This document shows, piece by piece, positions 56,888 through 64,000 of a DNA stretch of 64,000 nucleotides (its first letter is position 1; every line of letters starts with the position of its first letter). The notes below the pieces were generated by a model. The model searched no databases. It was not told the origin of the DNA and saw only the letters and a program-made list of their open reading frames with translations. The translations under genes were made by a program, and so were the position numbers. The stretch comes from Herbaspirillum sp. alder98 (GTDB lineage Bacteria; Pseudomonadota; Gammaproteobacteria; Burkholderiales; Burkholderiaceae_D), in assembly GCF_020179755.1 (NCBI RefSeq), contig NZ_JAIUCY010000002.1:434001-498000 (forward strand). Reading direction: 5' to 3'.

Positions 56888-57041
56888 GGAGGAAAAGTCC
56901 AGTCGTATGTAGCAGAGCATGCTAATGTAACGGCAATAAAGTGTGTTGGCGATTGGACGTTTTGTCCCACCCTGTCATACAGCCACAGCCAGGATGGGAT
57001 TTTCGTACTGCGACTAAACCTCTAACAGTGGGAGACAAGCC
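56888..57041. promoter_or_regulatory. Divergent promoter region between cyoA and the MHS transporter
   Basis: 154 bp serving both directions. TTGGAC-GTTTT-GTCCCA (56953-56968) is a short dyad, and CCCACCCTG (56966-56974) faces CAGGATGGG (56990-56998) with one mismatch. Either could bind RegA or another respiratory regulator. No confident -10/-35. Confidence 0.4.
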
Positions 57042-58382
57042 ATGGCAAGCACCAGTATCCGCAACGGTCAAGGTTCCGGCGAATTCAAGCCGCATCCCGA
57101 CACCCCCCCTTCGAGCCGCGATCATGCGGTCATCGAGCCCGGCGAAATTGCCGTTGGCGTAGTCATCGGACGAGCGTCCGAATATTTCGACTTCTTTGTA
57201 TATGCGTTAGCGTCGGTAGTAGTGTTCCCGGCCATCTTCTTCCCCTTCGAACAGAAGCTTGAGGGCACGCTTTACGCTTTTGTGATCTTTGCGTTTGCGT
57301 TCCTCGCCCGGCCTTTCGGCACGGTGATTTTCATGGCGATACAGCGGGCGTACGGACGTGAGGTGAAGCTGACGCTGGCGCTGTTCCTGCTTGGTCTTTC
57401 AACGGCGGGTATTGCCTTGCTGCCAACTTATGATCATATAGGTGTGTGGGCCATCTTGCTGCTGTCGCTGCTGCGCGTCGGCCAGGGTGTCGCTCTGGGC
57501 GGCGCCTGGGACGGATTGCCTTCGCTGCTGGCCCTGAACGCCCCCGAAAACAAACGCGGCTGGTATGCCGCACTGGGCCAGCTTGGTGCGCCGATCGGAT
57601 TTATCATCGCGGCCAGCCTGTTCGCCTACATGCTGGCGAATCTTACCACGGAAGATTTCCTGGATTGGGGCTGGCGTTATCCTTTTTATGTTGCTTTCGC
57701 CATCAACGTCGTGGCGCTGTTTGCCCGCCTGCGCCTGGTCTCCACACCCGAGTATGCCAAGCTGCTGGACGAACGCGAACTGGAGCCGGCCAGCATCGGC
57801 GAGCTGACCCGCACGCAGGGCCGCAATATCGTCATCGGCGCCCTGGCCGCCCTCGCCAGCTACGCACTGTTCCACCTGGTGACGGTGTTCCCGCTGTCGT
57901 GGATCAAGTTGTATTCGCTGCGTGAGCTGGCCGGGTTCCTGACGGTGCAGATTCTCGGCGGCTTCATCATGGCCGTCGGCATCGTGGTGTCAGGTCTGGT
58001 GGCCGACCGCTTCGGCCGGCGCACCACGCTGGGCACGCTGGCCCTGCTGATTGCGGTGCTGAGCGCCTTCGTGCCGACCCTGATGAACGGCGGCGAACAT
58101 GGCCAGAACACCTTCATCCTGCTGGGCTTTGCCTTGCTTGGCCTGTCGTACGGCCAGGCTGCCGGCGCCGTGACGGCCAACTTCCAGCGTCGCTTCCGCT
58201 ACACCGGTGCGGCGCTGACGCAGGATCTGGCCTGGCTGGTGGGCGCCGGTTTTGCACCCCTGGTCGCACTGGGCCTGTCGGCGCACTTCGGCATGGCCTA
58301 CGTCAGCTTCTACCTGTTGTCGGGCGCCGTCGGCTCGCTCGCCGCACTGAGTCTGAACCGGGCGCTGGAGGCGCGCGACTGA
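57042..58382 (+). CDS. MFS transporter, metabolite:H+ symporter (MHS) family
   Basis: 446 residues with 12 membrane helices after a ~40-residue polar N-terminus. EYFDFFVYALASVVVFPAIFFP and FAFLARPFGTVIF are MHS signatures (KgtP/ProP/ShiA group). Members carry dicarboxylates, shikimate or betaines with protons. GGGAG at 57030-57034 precedes the ATG. It is divergent from cyoA and closed by a strong terminator. Substrate not assigned. Confidence 0.9.
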   Translation: MASTSIRNGQGSGEFKPHPDTPPSSRDHAVIEPGEIAVGVVIGRASEYFDFFVYALASVVVFPAIFFPFEQKLEGTLYAFVIFAFAFLARPFGTVIFMAIQRAYGREVKLTLALFLLGLSTAGIALLPTYDHIGVWAILLLSLLRVGQGVALGGAWDGLPSLLALNAPENKRGWYAALGQLGAPIGFIIAASLFAYMLANLTTEDFLDWGWRYPFYVAFAINVVALFARLRLVSTPEYAKLLDERELEPASIGELTRTQGRNIVIGALAALASYALFHLVTVFPLSWIKLYSLRELAGFLTVQILGGFIMAVGIVVSGLVADRFGRRTTLGTLALLIAVLSAFVPTLMNGGEHGQNTFILLGFALLGLSYGQAAGAVTANFQRRFRYTGAALTQDLAWLVGAGFAPLVALGLSAHFGMAYVSFYLLSGAVGSLAALSLNRALEARD

Positions 58383-58407
58383 CGCCGGTATCGCAAGTCG
58401 GAATGAA

Positions 58408-58438
58408 AATGCCCGGGGCCTGTGCTCCGGGCATTTTT
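58408..58438 (+). terminator. Rho-independent terminator after the MHS gene
   Basis: AATGCCCGG (58408-58416) pairs perfectly with CCGGGCATT (58427-58435), loop of ten, then TTT. Confidence 0.9.
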
Positions 58439-58489
58439 CTTTGGGAGTGTTGTTTTTAGCGACGCCGATGTGCGTTTTGGTGCCAATTC

Positions 58490-58535
58490 AGGAGAACCCT
58501 GACCCTAAATACGCGCCGACTAGGAGAAACCCTGA
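58490..58535. repeat. Direct repeats upstream of the spore-coat-U gene
   Basis: AGGAGAACCCTGA (58490-58502) recurs as AGGAGAAACCCTGA (58522-58535), 32 bp apart, about three helical turns. They lie 103-148 bp before the gene and may be activator sites. The 255 bp between the terminator gene and the ATG otherwise show nothing clear. Confidence 0.45.
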
Positions 58536-58637
58536 TTCTTGCCGCCTGACACCGTCCTTACAGTTGAGATGTCGGGGAAAAGTGCTGTCGACGAACAGCG
58601 TGGCGTGACGCCACTAGCCCGGCCAGGGGAAACGAAA

Positions 58638-59135
58638 ATGAAAAACAGCAAGTTCAAAGCGATGTGCCTGCCGCTGGCGTTCGTGCTGGCCATGAATACC
58701 ACCGCACCGGCCACAGCGGCCAATGGCGTGGGCAGCTTAAGCGTCGGATCATCGGTGCTCTCCGTGTGCCTGGTGGTGGGGTCGACCATCGCATTCGGCA
58801 CCTATAGCAGCACCCAGGTCGACCAGACCGGCAACATCACGGTGATCTGCACCTTCGGCACCAGCTACAACGTGGGCCTGGATGCCGGTAGCGGCACCGG
58901 CGCCACCACCGCGGTGCGCAAGCTCACCGGACTCGGTGGCGGGCAGCTCAACTACGCGCTCTACCGCAACGCCGCCCGCACCAGCCTGTGGGGTTCGTCA
59001 ATCGGCACCGATACCCTGGCCGCCACCGCCACCGGCCTGCTGCAAAACATTACCGTCTATGGCCGCATCGCTGGCGGCCAGGCGCCAGCGGCCGATACCT
59101 ATACCGATACCGTGACCGTCACCCTCACCTACTGA
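58638..59135 (+). CDS. Spore coat U (SCPU) domain protein, archaic pilin-like
   Basis: 165 residues with a signal peptide (about 1-28, ATA-AN) and one SCPU domain: two conserved cysteines (CLVVGST and CTFGTSYNVGLDAGSG), TAVRKLTG, LNYALYRNAARTSLWG and a final VTVTLTY strand for donor-strand pairing. Such proteins are subunits of archaic chaperone-usher pili. No chaperone or usher gene is next to it, so it is an orphan subunit. Its end overlaps the convergent metallopeptidase gene by 7 bp. Confidence 0.88.
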   Translation: MKNSKFKAMCLPLAFVLAMNTTAPATAANGVGSLSVGSSVLSVCLVVGSTIAFGTYSSTQVDQTGNITVICTFGTSYNVGLDAGSGTGATTAVRKLTGLGGGQLNYALYRNAARTSLWGSSIGTDTLAATATGLLQNITVYGRIAGGQAPAADTYTDTVTVTLTY

Positions 59136-60253
59136 CTGGCCGATTGATCGATCTGTTGGGTCGGCGCCGGCTGCGTGACCACGTTATGCACGAACCGCAG
59201 CTTGTCCAGCACCGGCGTCGATAGCGTAAACGGATACGAGTCCGGCATGCCGATGCTGCGATTGAGGCTGTTGAGCACATAGGTCAGCGCAAACCACTCG
59301 TGGGCCAGCTCGTCGAATGAGCGGGTTTCCGCCGGTGGCCGGGCGATCTCCAGCCTCTGCTCGGTGCGGTTGCGCGGACGCAGCTGCATGCCGCAGGCAA
59401 ACGCAGTTTCCAGCGTATCGAACATGTGCAGGTAATGCGCCCAGGTCTCGGCCCAGTCTTCCCAAGGATGGCTGCTGGCGTAGGAGCTGACGAAACGCTC
59501 GTTCCATTGCTCAGGCGGCCCCTGGTCGTAGTGGCGCTGCAGGCTGTCGCCATAATCCTGGCGCTCGTCGCCGAACAAGGCGCGAAACGGCTCCAGCCAT
59601 CCCGTGCCGACCACCAGCCGGTCAAAGTAATAGTGACCGCTCTCGTGACGAAAATGCCCCAGCAACGTGCGATAAGGCTCGGCCATCTGCTCGCGGGCGC
59701 GTTCGCGGTATGCCGGATCGGCCTCGGCGATATTGATCGTGATGACGCCATCGGCGTGCCCCGTCAACACCCGCTCGCCGTGCGGCATGTCCTCCAGGAA
59801 CTCGAAGGCCAGGCCGGTTTCCTGGTCATCGACCTTGGGCACCGGCTGCAGGCGCAGCGTCCACATCGAATGCAGCAGGCGTCGCTTGGCCGTCTCGAGG
59901 CGGCCCCACAGCACCCGGTTGCGCTCGTCGTCCAACGACGGGATCACACGCGTCAGGCGGCACGAGGCGCATAGCTCGTTGGGGTCCTGCTCGTCGATCA
60001 TCCAGTTGCAGATATTCTGGCGCGAGTAATTCGCGCACTGGCGAAACACGCGCCCCTGGTTGACCGCTCGTACGCTGCGCCAGCGCTGCACTGCCGGCGT
60101 CGAGCCTGATTGCCCATTATTCTCGTCGAGCGGCAGGTAGCTGTTGATGGCCTGCAGTTCCGGCTGGTAGCCCAGCATCCAGCCGCAGCTGCCGCAGAAG
60201 GTATTCTCGAAGAACACCTGGGCGTCACAATTGTCGCAATGGAAGGTTTTCAC
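59129..60253 (-). CDS. Zinc-ribbon putative metallopeptidase
   Basis: 374 residues. An N-terminal zinc ribbon with Cys6, 9, 20 and 23 (CDNC/CGSC) is followed by a second cysteine set (73, 82, 95, 98). The catalytic HExxH is HESGH with His203, Glu204 and His207; a likely third ligand is in the DWAETWAHYLH segment. This is the COG4307 putative zinc-binding peptidase group, function unknown. No signal peptide. It lies 12 bp after the beta-lactamase gene on the same strand, so probably co-transcribed. Confidence 0.87.
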   Translation of the reverse strand: MKTFHCDNCDAQVFFENTFCGSCGWMLGYQPELQAINSYLPLDENNGQSGSTPAVQRWRSVRAVNQGRVFRQCANYSRQNICNWMIDEQDPNELCASCRLTRVIPSLDDERNRVLWGRLETAKRRLLHSMWTLRLQPVPKVDDQETGLAFEFLEDMPHGERVLTGHADGVITINIAEADPAYRERAREQMAEPYRTLLGHFRHESGHYYFDRLVVGTGWLEPFRALFGDERQDYGDSLQRHYDQGPPEQWNERFVSSYASSHPWEDWAETWAHYLHMFDTLETAFACGMQLRPRNRTEQRLEIARPPAETRSFDELAHEWFALTYVLNSLNRSIGMPDSYPFTLSTPVLDKLRFVHNVVTQPAPTQQIDQSASQ

Positions 60254-60265
60254 GGTGGCGGCGGA

Positions 60266-61165
60266 TCAGATGAAATGTTCAGCCACGATACGGGCGGCGT
60301 CGGCCACCACGTCGTTGCGCATCGGCGCATTTTCGGCAGTCTGGGTAAAGTAGATCGACAACACCACCGGCGAGGCGTTGTTGCCGGGCCAGATGACGGC
60401 CACATCGTTGGTGGTGCCGTAGTCGCCCGAGCCGGTCTTGTCGCCGACCTGCCAGTCGCGCGGCAGCGCCGCCCGGATGCGCGTGCCGCCGGTGGTGTTG
60501 CCGCGCATCCAATCGATCAGCATGCGCCGCTGCAGCGTCGGCAGCAACTCGCCCAGCGTCAGCTTCTGCAGGGTCTGCGCCATCGCCAGCGGCGTGGTGG
60601 TATCGCGGGCGTCACCGGGAATGGCCGTATTCAGCGCCGTCTCGATGCGATCCAGGCGAAACTCGGTGTCGCCGATGCTGCGCGCATAGTCATTGACGGC
60701 GCCGATCCCGCCCAGCTCGGCAATGAGCAGGTTGGCGGCAGTGTTGTCGCTGTATTGCAGCCCCGCCGCGCACAGGCCCGATACCGTCATGCCCGCACCC
60801 ACGGCCTTTTCGGTCACCGGCGAATACGACACCAGGTCCTTGGCGCTGAAGCGCAGGCGCCGCTGCAGCAGGGTCGAATCTTCCAGGCTGCGGTTGAGCA
60901 CGGCGCCCGCCAGGACCACCTTGAACGTGCTGCAAAACGGAAAACGCTCGCTTTGCCGGTAACCGACGCGGTTCGATGAAGCGCCGCCGGCGTTGTCGAT
61001 CGCCATCACGCCCAGCCGTCCGCCGGACTTCTTCTCGAGCTCGGCCAGTTTCTGTGTGATCAGGGCGTTGTTGTCCGGCTTGGGCGCACCCACGGCGCAG
61101 GCGTTGAGGAGTGTCGACAGGCCGCCGGCGATGAGCAAGGTACGGCGATTGGATGAAAGCGTCAT
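60266..61165 (-). CDS. bla: Class A beta-lactamase
   Basis: 299 residues. Catalytic Ser79 and Lys82 (CSTFK), SDN at 139-141, Glu175 in the omega loop (RIETALN) and KTGSG from 243. All catalytic residues are present, so it should hydrolyse penicillins and perhaps cephalosporins in the periplasm. Cys78 matches the position of the disulfide cysteine in KPC/NMC-type enzymes, but its partner position is Gly, so that carbapenemase bridge is absent. The leader has an RR pair and LNAC at 20-23, so it may be a lipoprotein. No LysR-type AmpR gene adjoins it. Confidence 0.94.
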   Translation of the reverse strand: MTLSSNRRTLLIAGGLSTLLNACAVGAPKPDNNALITQKLAELEKKSGGRLGVMAIDNAGGASSNRVGYRQSERFPFCSTFKVVLAGAVLNRSLEDSTLLQRRLRFSAKDLVSYSPVTEKAVGAGMTVSGLCAAGLQYSDNTAANLLIAELGGIGAVNDYARSIGDTEFRLDRIETALNTAIPGDARDTTTPLAMAQTLQKLTLGELLPTLQRRMLIDWMRGNTTGGTRIRAALPRDWQVGDKTGSGDYGTTNDVAVIWPGNNASPVVLSIYFTQTAENAPMRNDVVADAARIVAEHFI

Positions 61166-61406
61166 GATCAGTTTCTATGTCTTTTTAGTATTTGGTATTG
61201 GATGAAAGGCCGGGCCGGCAGCAGACCGTATTAGTCGGGGCGACGGGCATTTGGTTCCAGAATGTCATCGAGCTCAGCCGCACGCAGACCGCCGCGCCCG
61301 CCTGAAAAACATTCACCCGAGCGCGGCCTCATGGCATGACCGAAACTGAGACAATACGTGTTCTGAATACAAAAACAAGATCAATCGATGTCATCAGGAG
61401 ACCGCC

Positions 61407-62336
61407 ATGCCTTCGCTCGCCCACGCCGCCCCTCGCCCGCCCGCCGATTCGCCGGCCCGGTTATCCGACTTTGCCCGCTCGGTGCGCCATCCCGGCCCGC
61501 CCGAACCTGAACGCGTGGTCAGCCTGGCTGGCCAGGCCAGAGCGCTCGAGTTCACGCTGGAAGCCGGACGCTCGCTGCGCGACGCCATCAGCATCGCGCT
61601 GGCGGCGGCCGGCATTGAAGGCGGCACGGTGCGCTTCGAGAACCTTGCGGTGAGCGCGCATCACTTCCTGATGCCGGCGCTGCCGGTGGACGACCAGCAT
61701 GCCGCGTTCTACAGCGCGCCGCATGCCATCGAAGAAGGAACGGTGATCGAATATGCCTGCGCCACGTATGGCCGGCGCGACGGCGAACCATTCGTGCACT
61801 GCCATGCCATCTGGCGTGGCCGCGACGGCCAGCGCCAGGGCGGCCACCTGATGACGGACCAGACCATCATCGGCGCCGCCTGCATCGCCCGTGCATGGGG
61901 CGTAGGCAACGCCACCATGGCGACCCGCTACGACCCCGAAACCAATTTCACGCTGTTCTACCCCACCCGCCTGGCGCCTGAAGACGATACGGCCAAGGAG
62001 GCCGGTGCAAGGGTAATACTGGCACGCATCCGTCCCGACCAGGACCTGACCACCGCGGTCGAACAGGCCTGCCGCGCGCATGGCATCGAAAACGCCATCG
62101 TGCGCGGCAGCGTGGGCAGCATCATCGGCGCCGAATTCGAGGATGGACGGGTGCTGGAGGATCGCGCCACCGAAATCCTGGTGCGCGCCGGCGAGGTGGT
62201 GACCAGCGCCGATGGCTTGCGCGCGCGTCTCGATATCGGGCTGGTCAATCCTGAGGGGAAGGTCTGGGAAGGGGTGCTGGCCCGCGGCCGCAATCCGGTG
62301 CTGATCTGCTTCGAACTGGTGCTCGAAGAACAGTGA
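61407..62336 (+). CDS. Tandem PPC/DUF296 domain protein
   Basis: 309 residues. Two PPC (DUF296) domains: about 45-155 (LEFTLEAGRSLRDAISIALA, CHAIWRGRDGQRQGGHLM) and about 190-305 (VILARIRPDQDLTTAVEQAC, VRGSVGSIIGAEFE). CAGGAGA precedes the ATG. PPC domains occur in plant AT-hook proteins and as stand-alone bacterial proteins, usually as trimers and of unknown role. There is no AT-hook or signal. It is divergent from bla across 241 bp, with a possible shared control region (TTTTTAGTATTTGGTATTGG near 61182). Confidence 0.82.
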   Translation: MPSLAHAAPRPPADSPARLSDFARSVRHPGPPEPERVVSLAGQARALEFTLEAGRSLRDAISIALAAAGIEGGTVRFENLAVSAHHFLMPALPVDDQHAAFYSAPHAIEEGTVIEYACATYGRRDGEPFVHCHAIWRGRDGQRQGGHLMTDQTIIGAACIARAWGVGNATMATRYDPETNFTLFYPTRLAPEDDTAKEAGARVILARIRPDQDLTTAVEQACRAHGIENAIVRGSVGSIIGAEFEDGRVLEDRATEILVRAGEVVTSADGLRARLDIGLVNPEGKVWEGVLARGRNPVLICFELVLEEQ

Positions 62337-62345
62337 AGACGCCGC

Positions 62346-62714
62346 TCAGGCCCCGACCAGCTTCTTGAACGTCGGCAACACGGCATCACCCTTGAACGGC
62401 TTGACGATCCAGCCCTTGATGCCGGCCGCCTTGCCGCGTTCCTTCATGATGGGCGAGTTCTCGGTGGTGAGCATGATGATGTTGACTGCCGCATTGCCCA
62501 GCTCGCTGCGGATCTTCTCGGCCATGGTCAGGCCATCCATATTGGGCATGTTCACGTCCGACACCACCAGCTTGATGCCGGGATCGCCCTTGAGCTTGGC
62601 CAGGCCGTCGCGGCCATCGACCGCCAGGATCACGTCGAGGCCGTTCTTTTTCAGGAAGTCACCGACTTCGGTGCGCACCGTGCTCGAATCGTCTACTACC
62701 AGGATCTGTGCCAT
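62346..62714 (-). CDS. cheY: CheY-type single-domain response regulator
   Basis: 122 residues: a receiver alone, with DDSS (8-11), phospho-acceptor Asp in VVSDVNMPNMDG (about 53), Thr in MLTTENS and Lys in IVKPFKG. It carries chemotaxis-type output to a partner protein, such as the flagellar switch or another pathway. It is the last gene after a CheX-like phosphatase, 46 bp away, and a chemoreceptor-like gene on the same strand. The start at 62714 gives the normal MAQILVVDDS beginning. Confidence 0.92.
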   Translation of the reverse strand: MAQILVVDDSSTVRTEVGDFLKKNGLDVILAVDGRDGLAKLKGDPGIKLVVSDVNMPNMDGLTMAEKIRSELGNAAVNIIMLTTENSPIMKERGKAAGIKGWIVKPFKGDAVLPTFKKLVGA

Positions 62715-62760
62715 GAGCTTGTCTCTTTCTGCTTGGTGATAAGGAATGGGGCGGCTCGGC

Positions 62761-63354
62761 TCAGAACAGCTCGAGCTCGCCGGTGTCGACTTCGATTTCC
62801 TGCGCCGACACCGTGAAGTCCATGTCGGCATAGGCCGAGATGCACAACGACACGTGAAAACGCCGGGTATCTGGAATATCCACGGCAAAATGCCGCACGT
62901 GCGTGGCGTTGAGCGCTTGCAGGTACGCCGCACAGCGGCTGTCGATCACATTCGGCGTCGACATCCCCAGGTGCGGGAAGAAGTTGCCCAGGTCGCGATT
63001 GAGCACGCCGCAGCACAGGTTGCCGCACTCGGCGATGGCATCCATGAAGGCCTGCTCGCCCAGTTCGGCCGGAGCGACCTTGTTGAGCCGCGCAAAATGG
63101 GCACGAGTGGCCGCATCCGGCGTGAAATGAAACATCACCATCACCCGGAACAGATACGACGACACTGTCAGGACCACCATCTGGCGCTCGTTGATCTCGG
63201 CCAGGTCGGACACCACCGTCAACTCGGCCTGTTCATCGGCCGGCACCAGGCTGCCCCGCAAGGCCTGGCCCAGCAGCAGGTCGAAACCGTCCTGCGCGGC
63301 CTGGCTAAGGGTAGCCTGAGCCAGCGCGGACTGACCGGGGGAGGCTTGCGTCAT
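62761..63354 (-). CDS. cheX: CheX-like CheY-P phosphatase
   Basis: 197 residues. The phosphatase signature E-x2-N appears at Glu109/Asn112 in [20 protein letters not shown]. CheX/CheC proteins remove phosphate from CheY, so the neighbour 62346-62714 is the likely substrate. The first 25 residues are a polar extension. The start overlaps the stop of the chemoreceptor-like gene (ATGA). Confidence 0.82.
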   Translation of the reverse strand: MTQASPGQSALAQATLSQAAQDGFDLLLGQALRGSLVPADEQAELTVVSDLAEINERQMVVLTVSSYLFRVMVMFHFTPDAATRAHFARLNKVAPAELGEQAFMDAIAECGNLCCGVLNRDLGNFFPHLGMSTPNVIDSRCAAYLQALNATHVRHFAVDIPDTRRFHVSLCISAYADMDFTVSAQEIEVDTGELELF

Positions 63355-64000
63355 GCCGCCTCCGCCAGGCTTTCGCGCGTGCGGCGGTTGATCTGTTCCA
63401 GCCCGATGACGGCGCCGACGATCATCTTGCCGCCCGCCTGCAAGTCCTGGAAGGTGGTGGTGGTGATCAGGTCGTTCTGGTAAAGGTTGGCGCGATAGCT
63501 CTTCGACAGTTTCTCGGCGCGCTGCGCCAGGTCCCGCACTTCGGATGCCACCACCGCAAAGCCGCGGCCATGGGCGCCGGCGCGGGCCGCCTCGATGGAG
63601 GCGTTGAGCGCGACGATGACGACCTGGTTGACGATCAGCGCAAACTCGTCGTTCTTGCGATGCATCTCGCGATTGTGGGCAATCAGTACGTTCATGTCAT
63701 CGTGCCAGCGCTCGAAGGTACGCATCAGGCCCAGCAGACGGCTGATGGTGTCTTGCGAGGCATCGCAGTTTTCCATCACGCGCGCCAGTTGCTGCGTATT
63801 GCTCGCCCCCAGCTGCAGCACGGTGCGCTGCCCTTCCCCCCGGATCTCTTCGAGCCGCTCTTCATGGTGCAGCAGTTGCTGCTCCAGCAGCGCCCGCTGG
63901 GCCGCCACTTCCTGCTGCTGTTGTTCAAGCGCGGCCTGAGCCTGACGGCGCCATTGCTCGACCTGCGCGGTGTCGACCATGCCGGCGCTGCGGCGGCGCT
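63351..64000 (-). CDS. Chemoreceptor-like signalling protein, partial
   Basis: The gene continues past the right edge; no stop occurs in the last 20 bases upstream of the ATG at 63980, so the true start is outside or at that ATG. The visible 209 residues begin with a Gln/Glu-rich coiled coil (about 8-60) and include the receptor hairpin tip ([31 protein letters not shown], key residues E120-ish, R123-ish and E138-ish), which binds CheA/CheW. The descending helix is short and lacks the usual methylation helices and C-terminal pentapeptide. Coupled to cheX by a 4 bp overlap. Confidence 0.83.
   Translation of the reverse strand, partial: RRRSAGMVDTAQVEQWRRQAQAALEQQQQEVAAQRALLEQQLLHHEERLEEIRGEGQRTVLQLGASNTQQLARVMENCDASQDTISRLLGLMRTFERWHDDMNVLIAHNREMHRKNDEFALIVNQVVIVALNASIEAARAGAHGRGFAVVASEVRDLAQRAEKLSKSYRANLYQNDLITTTTFQDLQAGGKMIVGAVIGLEQINRRTRESLAEAA

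Overview
This is a 64 kb, GC-rich, densely packed chromosomal stretch. Gene families, porin type, quinol-oxidase operon and regulators point to a betaproteobacterium, most likely Oxalobacteraceae (Herbaspirillum-like). That placement is inference from family resemblance only. I see no rRNA, tRNA, insertion sequence, prophage, integron or CRISPR array. The window opens inside one gene (a Tat-exported peptide-type binding protein) and closes inside another (a chemoreceptor-like protein).

Layout. 0.5-5.3 kb: a five-gene operon for a family 2A encapsulin sulfur compartment: rhodanese, serine O-acetyltransferase, XRE regulator, HK97-fold shell protein, and a cysteine desulfurase with a disordered ~225-residue cargo-loading domain, closed by a strong terminator. 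5.4-9.3 kb: zinc alcohol dehydrogenase, a small hypothetical protein, a DASS dicarboxylate-type transporter and a membrane-anchored ABM-domain protein. 9.3-18 kb: a TctDE-like two-component system divergent from a TctC-like periplasmic protein, a ferric/AfuABC-type ABC transporter and a porin, probably one sensing-and-uptake unit. 18.3-22.3 kb: an MHYT hybrid kinase translationally coupled to an HD-GYP response regulator (c-di-GMP turnover). 22.4-26 kb: MFS transporter, D-2-hydroxyacid dehydrogenase and LysR regulator.

26-35.8 kb: a six-gene minus-strand operon (hyuA, hyuB, polyamine-type ABC transporter) divergent from an M81 metallopeptidase, probably for import and ring opening of a cyclic amide. 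36-44 kb: a small membrane protein, DNA polymerase II, a LprI-like exported protein, an ECF sigma/anti-sigma pair, an exported alpha/beta hydrolase and a MocR regulator. 44.1-45.8 kb: a LOV-domain (blue-light) hybrid histidine kinase. 45.9-49.8 kb: a branched-chain-amino-acid-type ABC transporter with a fused LivH-LivM permease and one ATPase.

49.9-56.9 kb: cyoABCD-surf1-regB-regA, a quinol oxidase operon carrying a SURF1 factor and its probable redox regulators, divergent from an MHS transporter. 58.6-64 kb: an orphan spore-coat-U pilin-like protein, a zinc-ribbon metallopeptidase, a class A beta-lactamase, a tandem PPC/DUF296 protein, and CheY, CheX and a chemoreceptor fragment.

The most notable system is the encapsulin operon; the LOV kinase, the SURF1/RegBA-coupled oxidase with a metal-binding-like CyoD, and the hyuAB-ABC-M81 locus follow.
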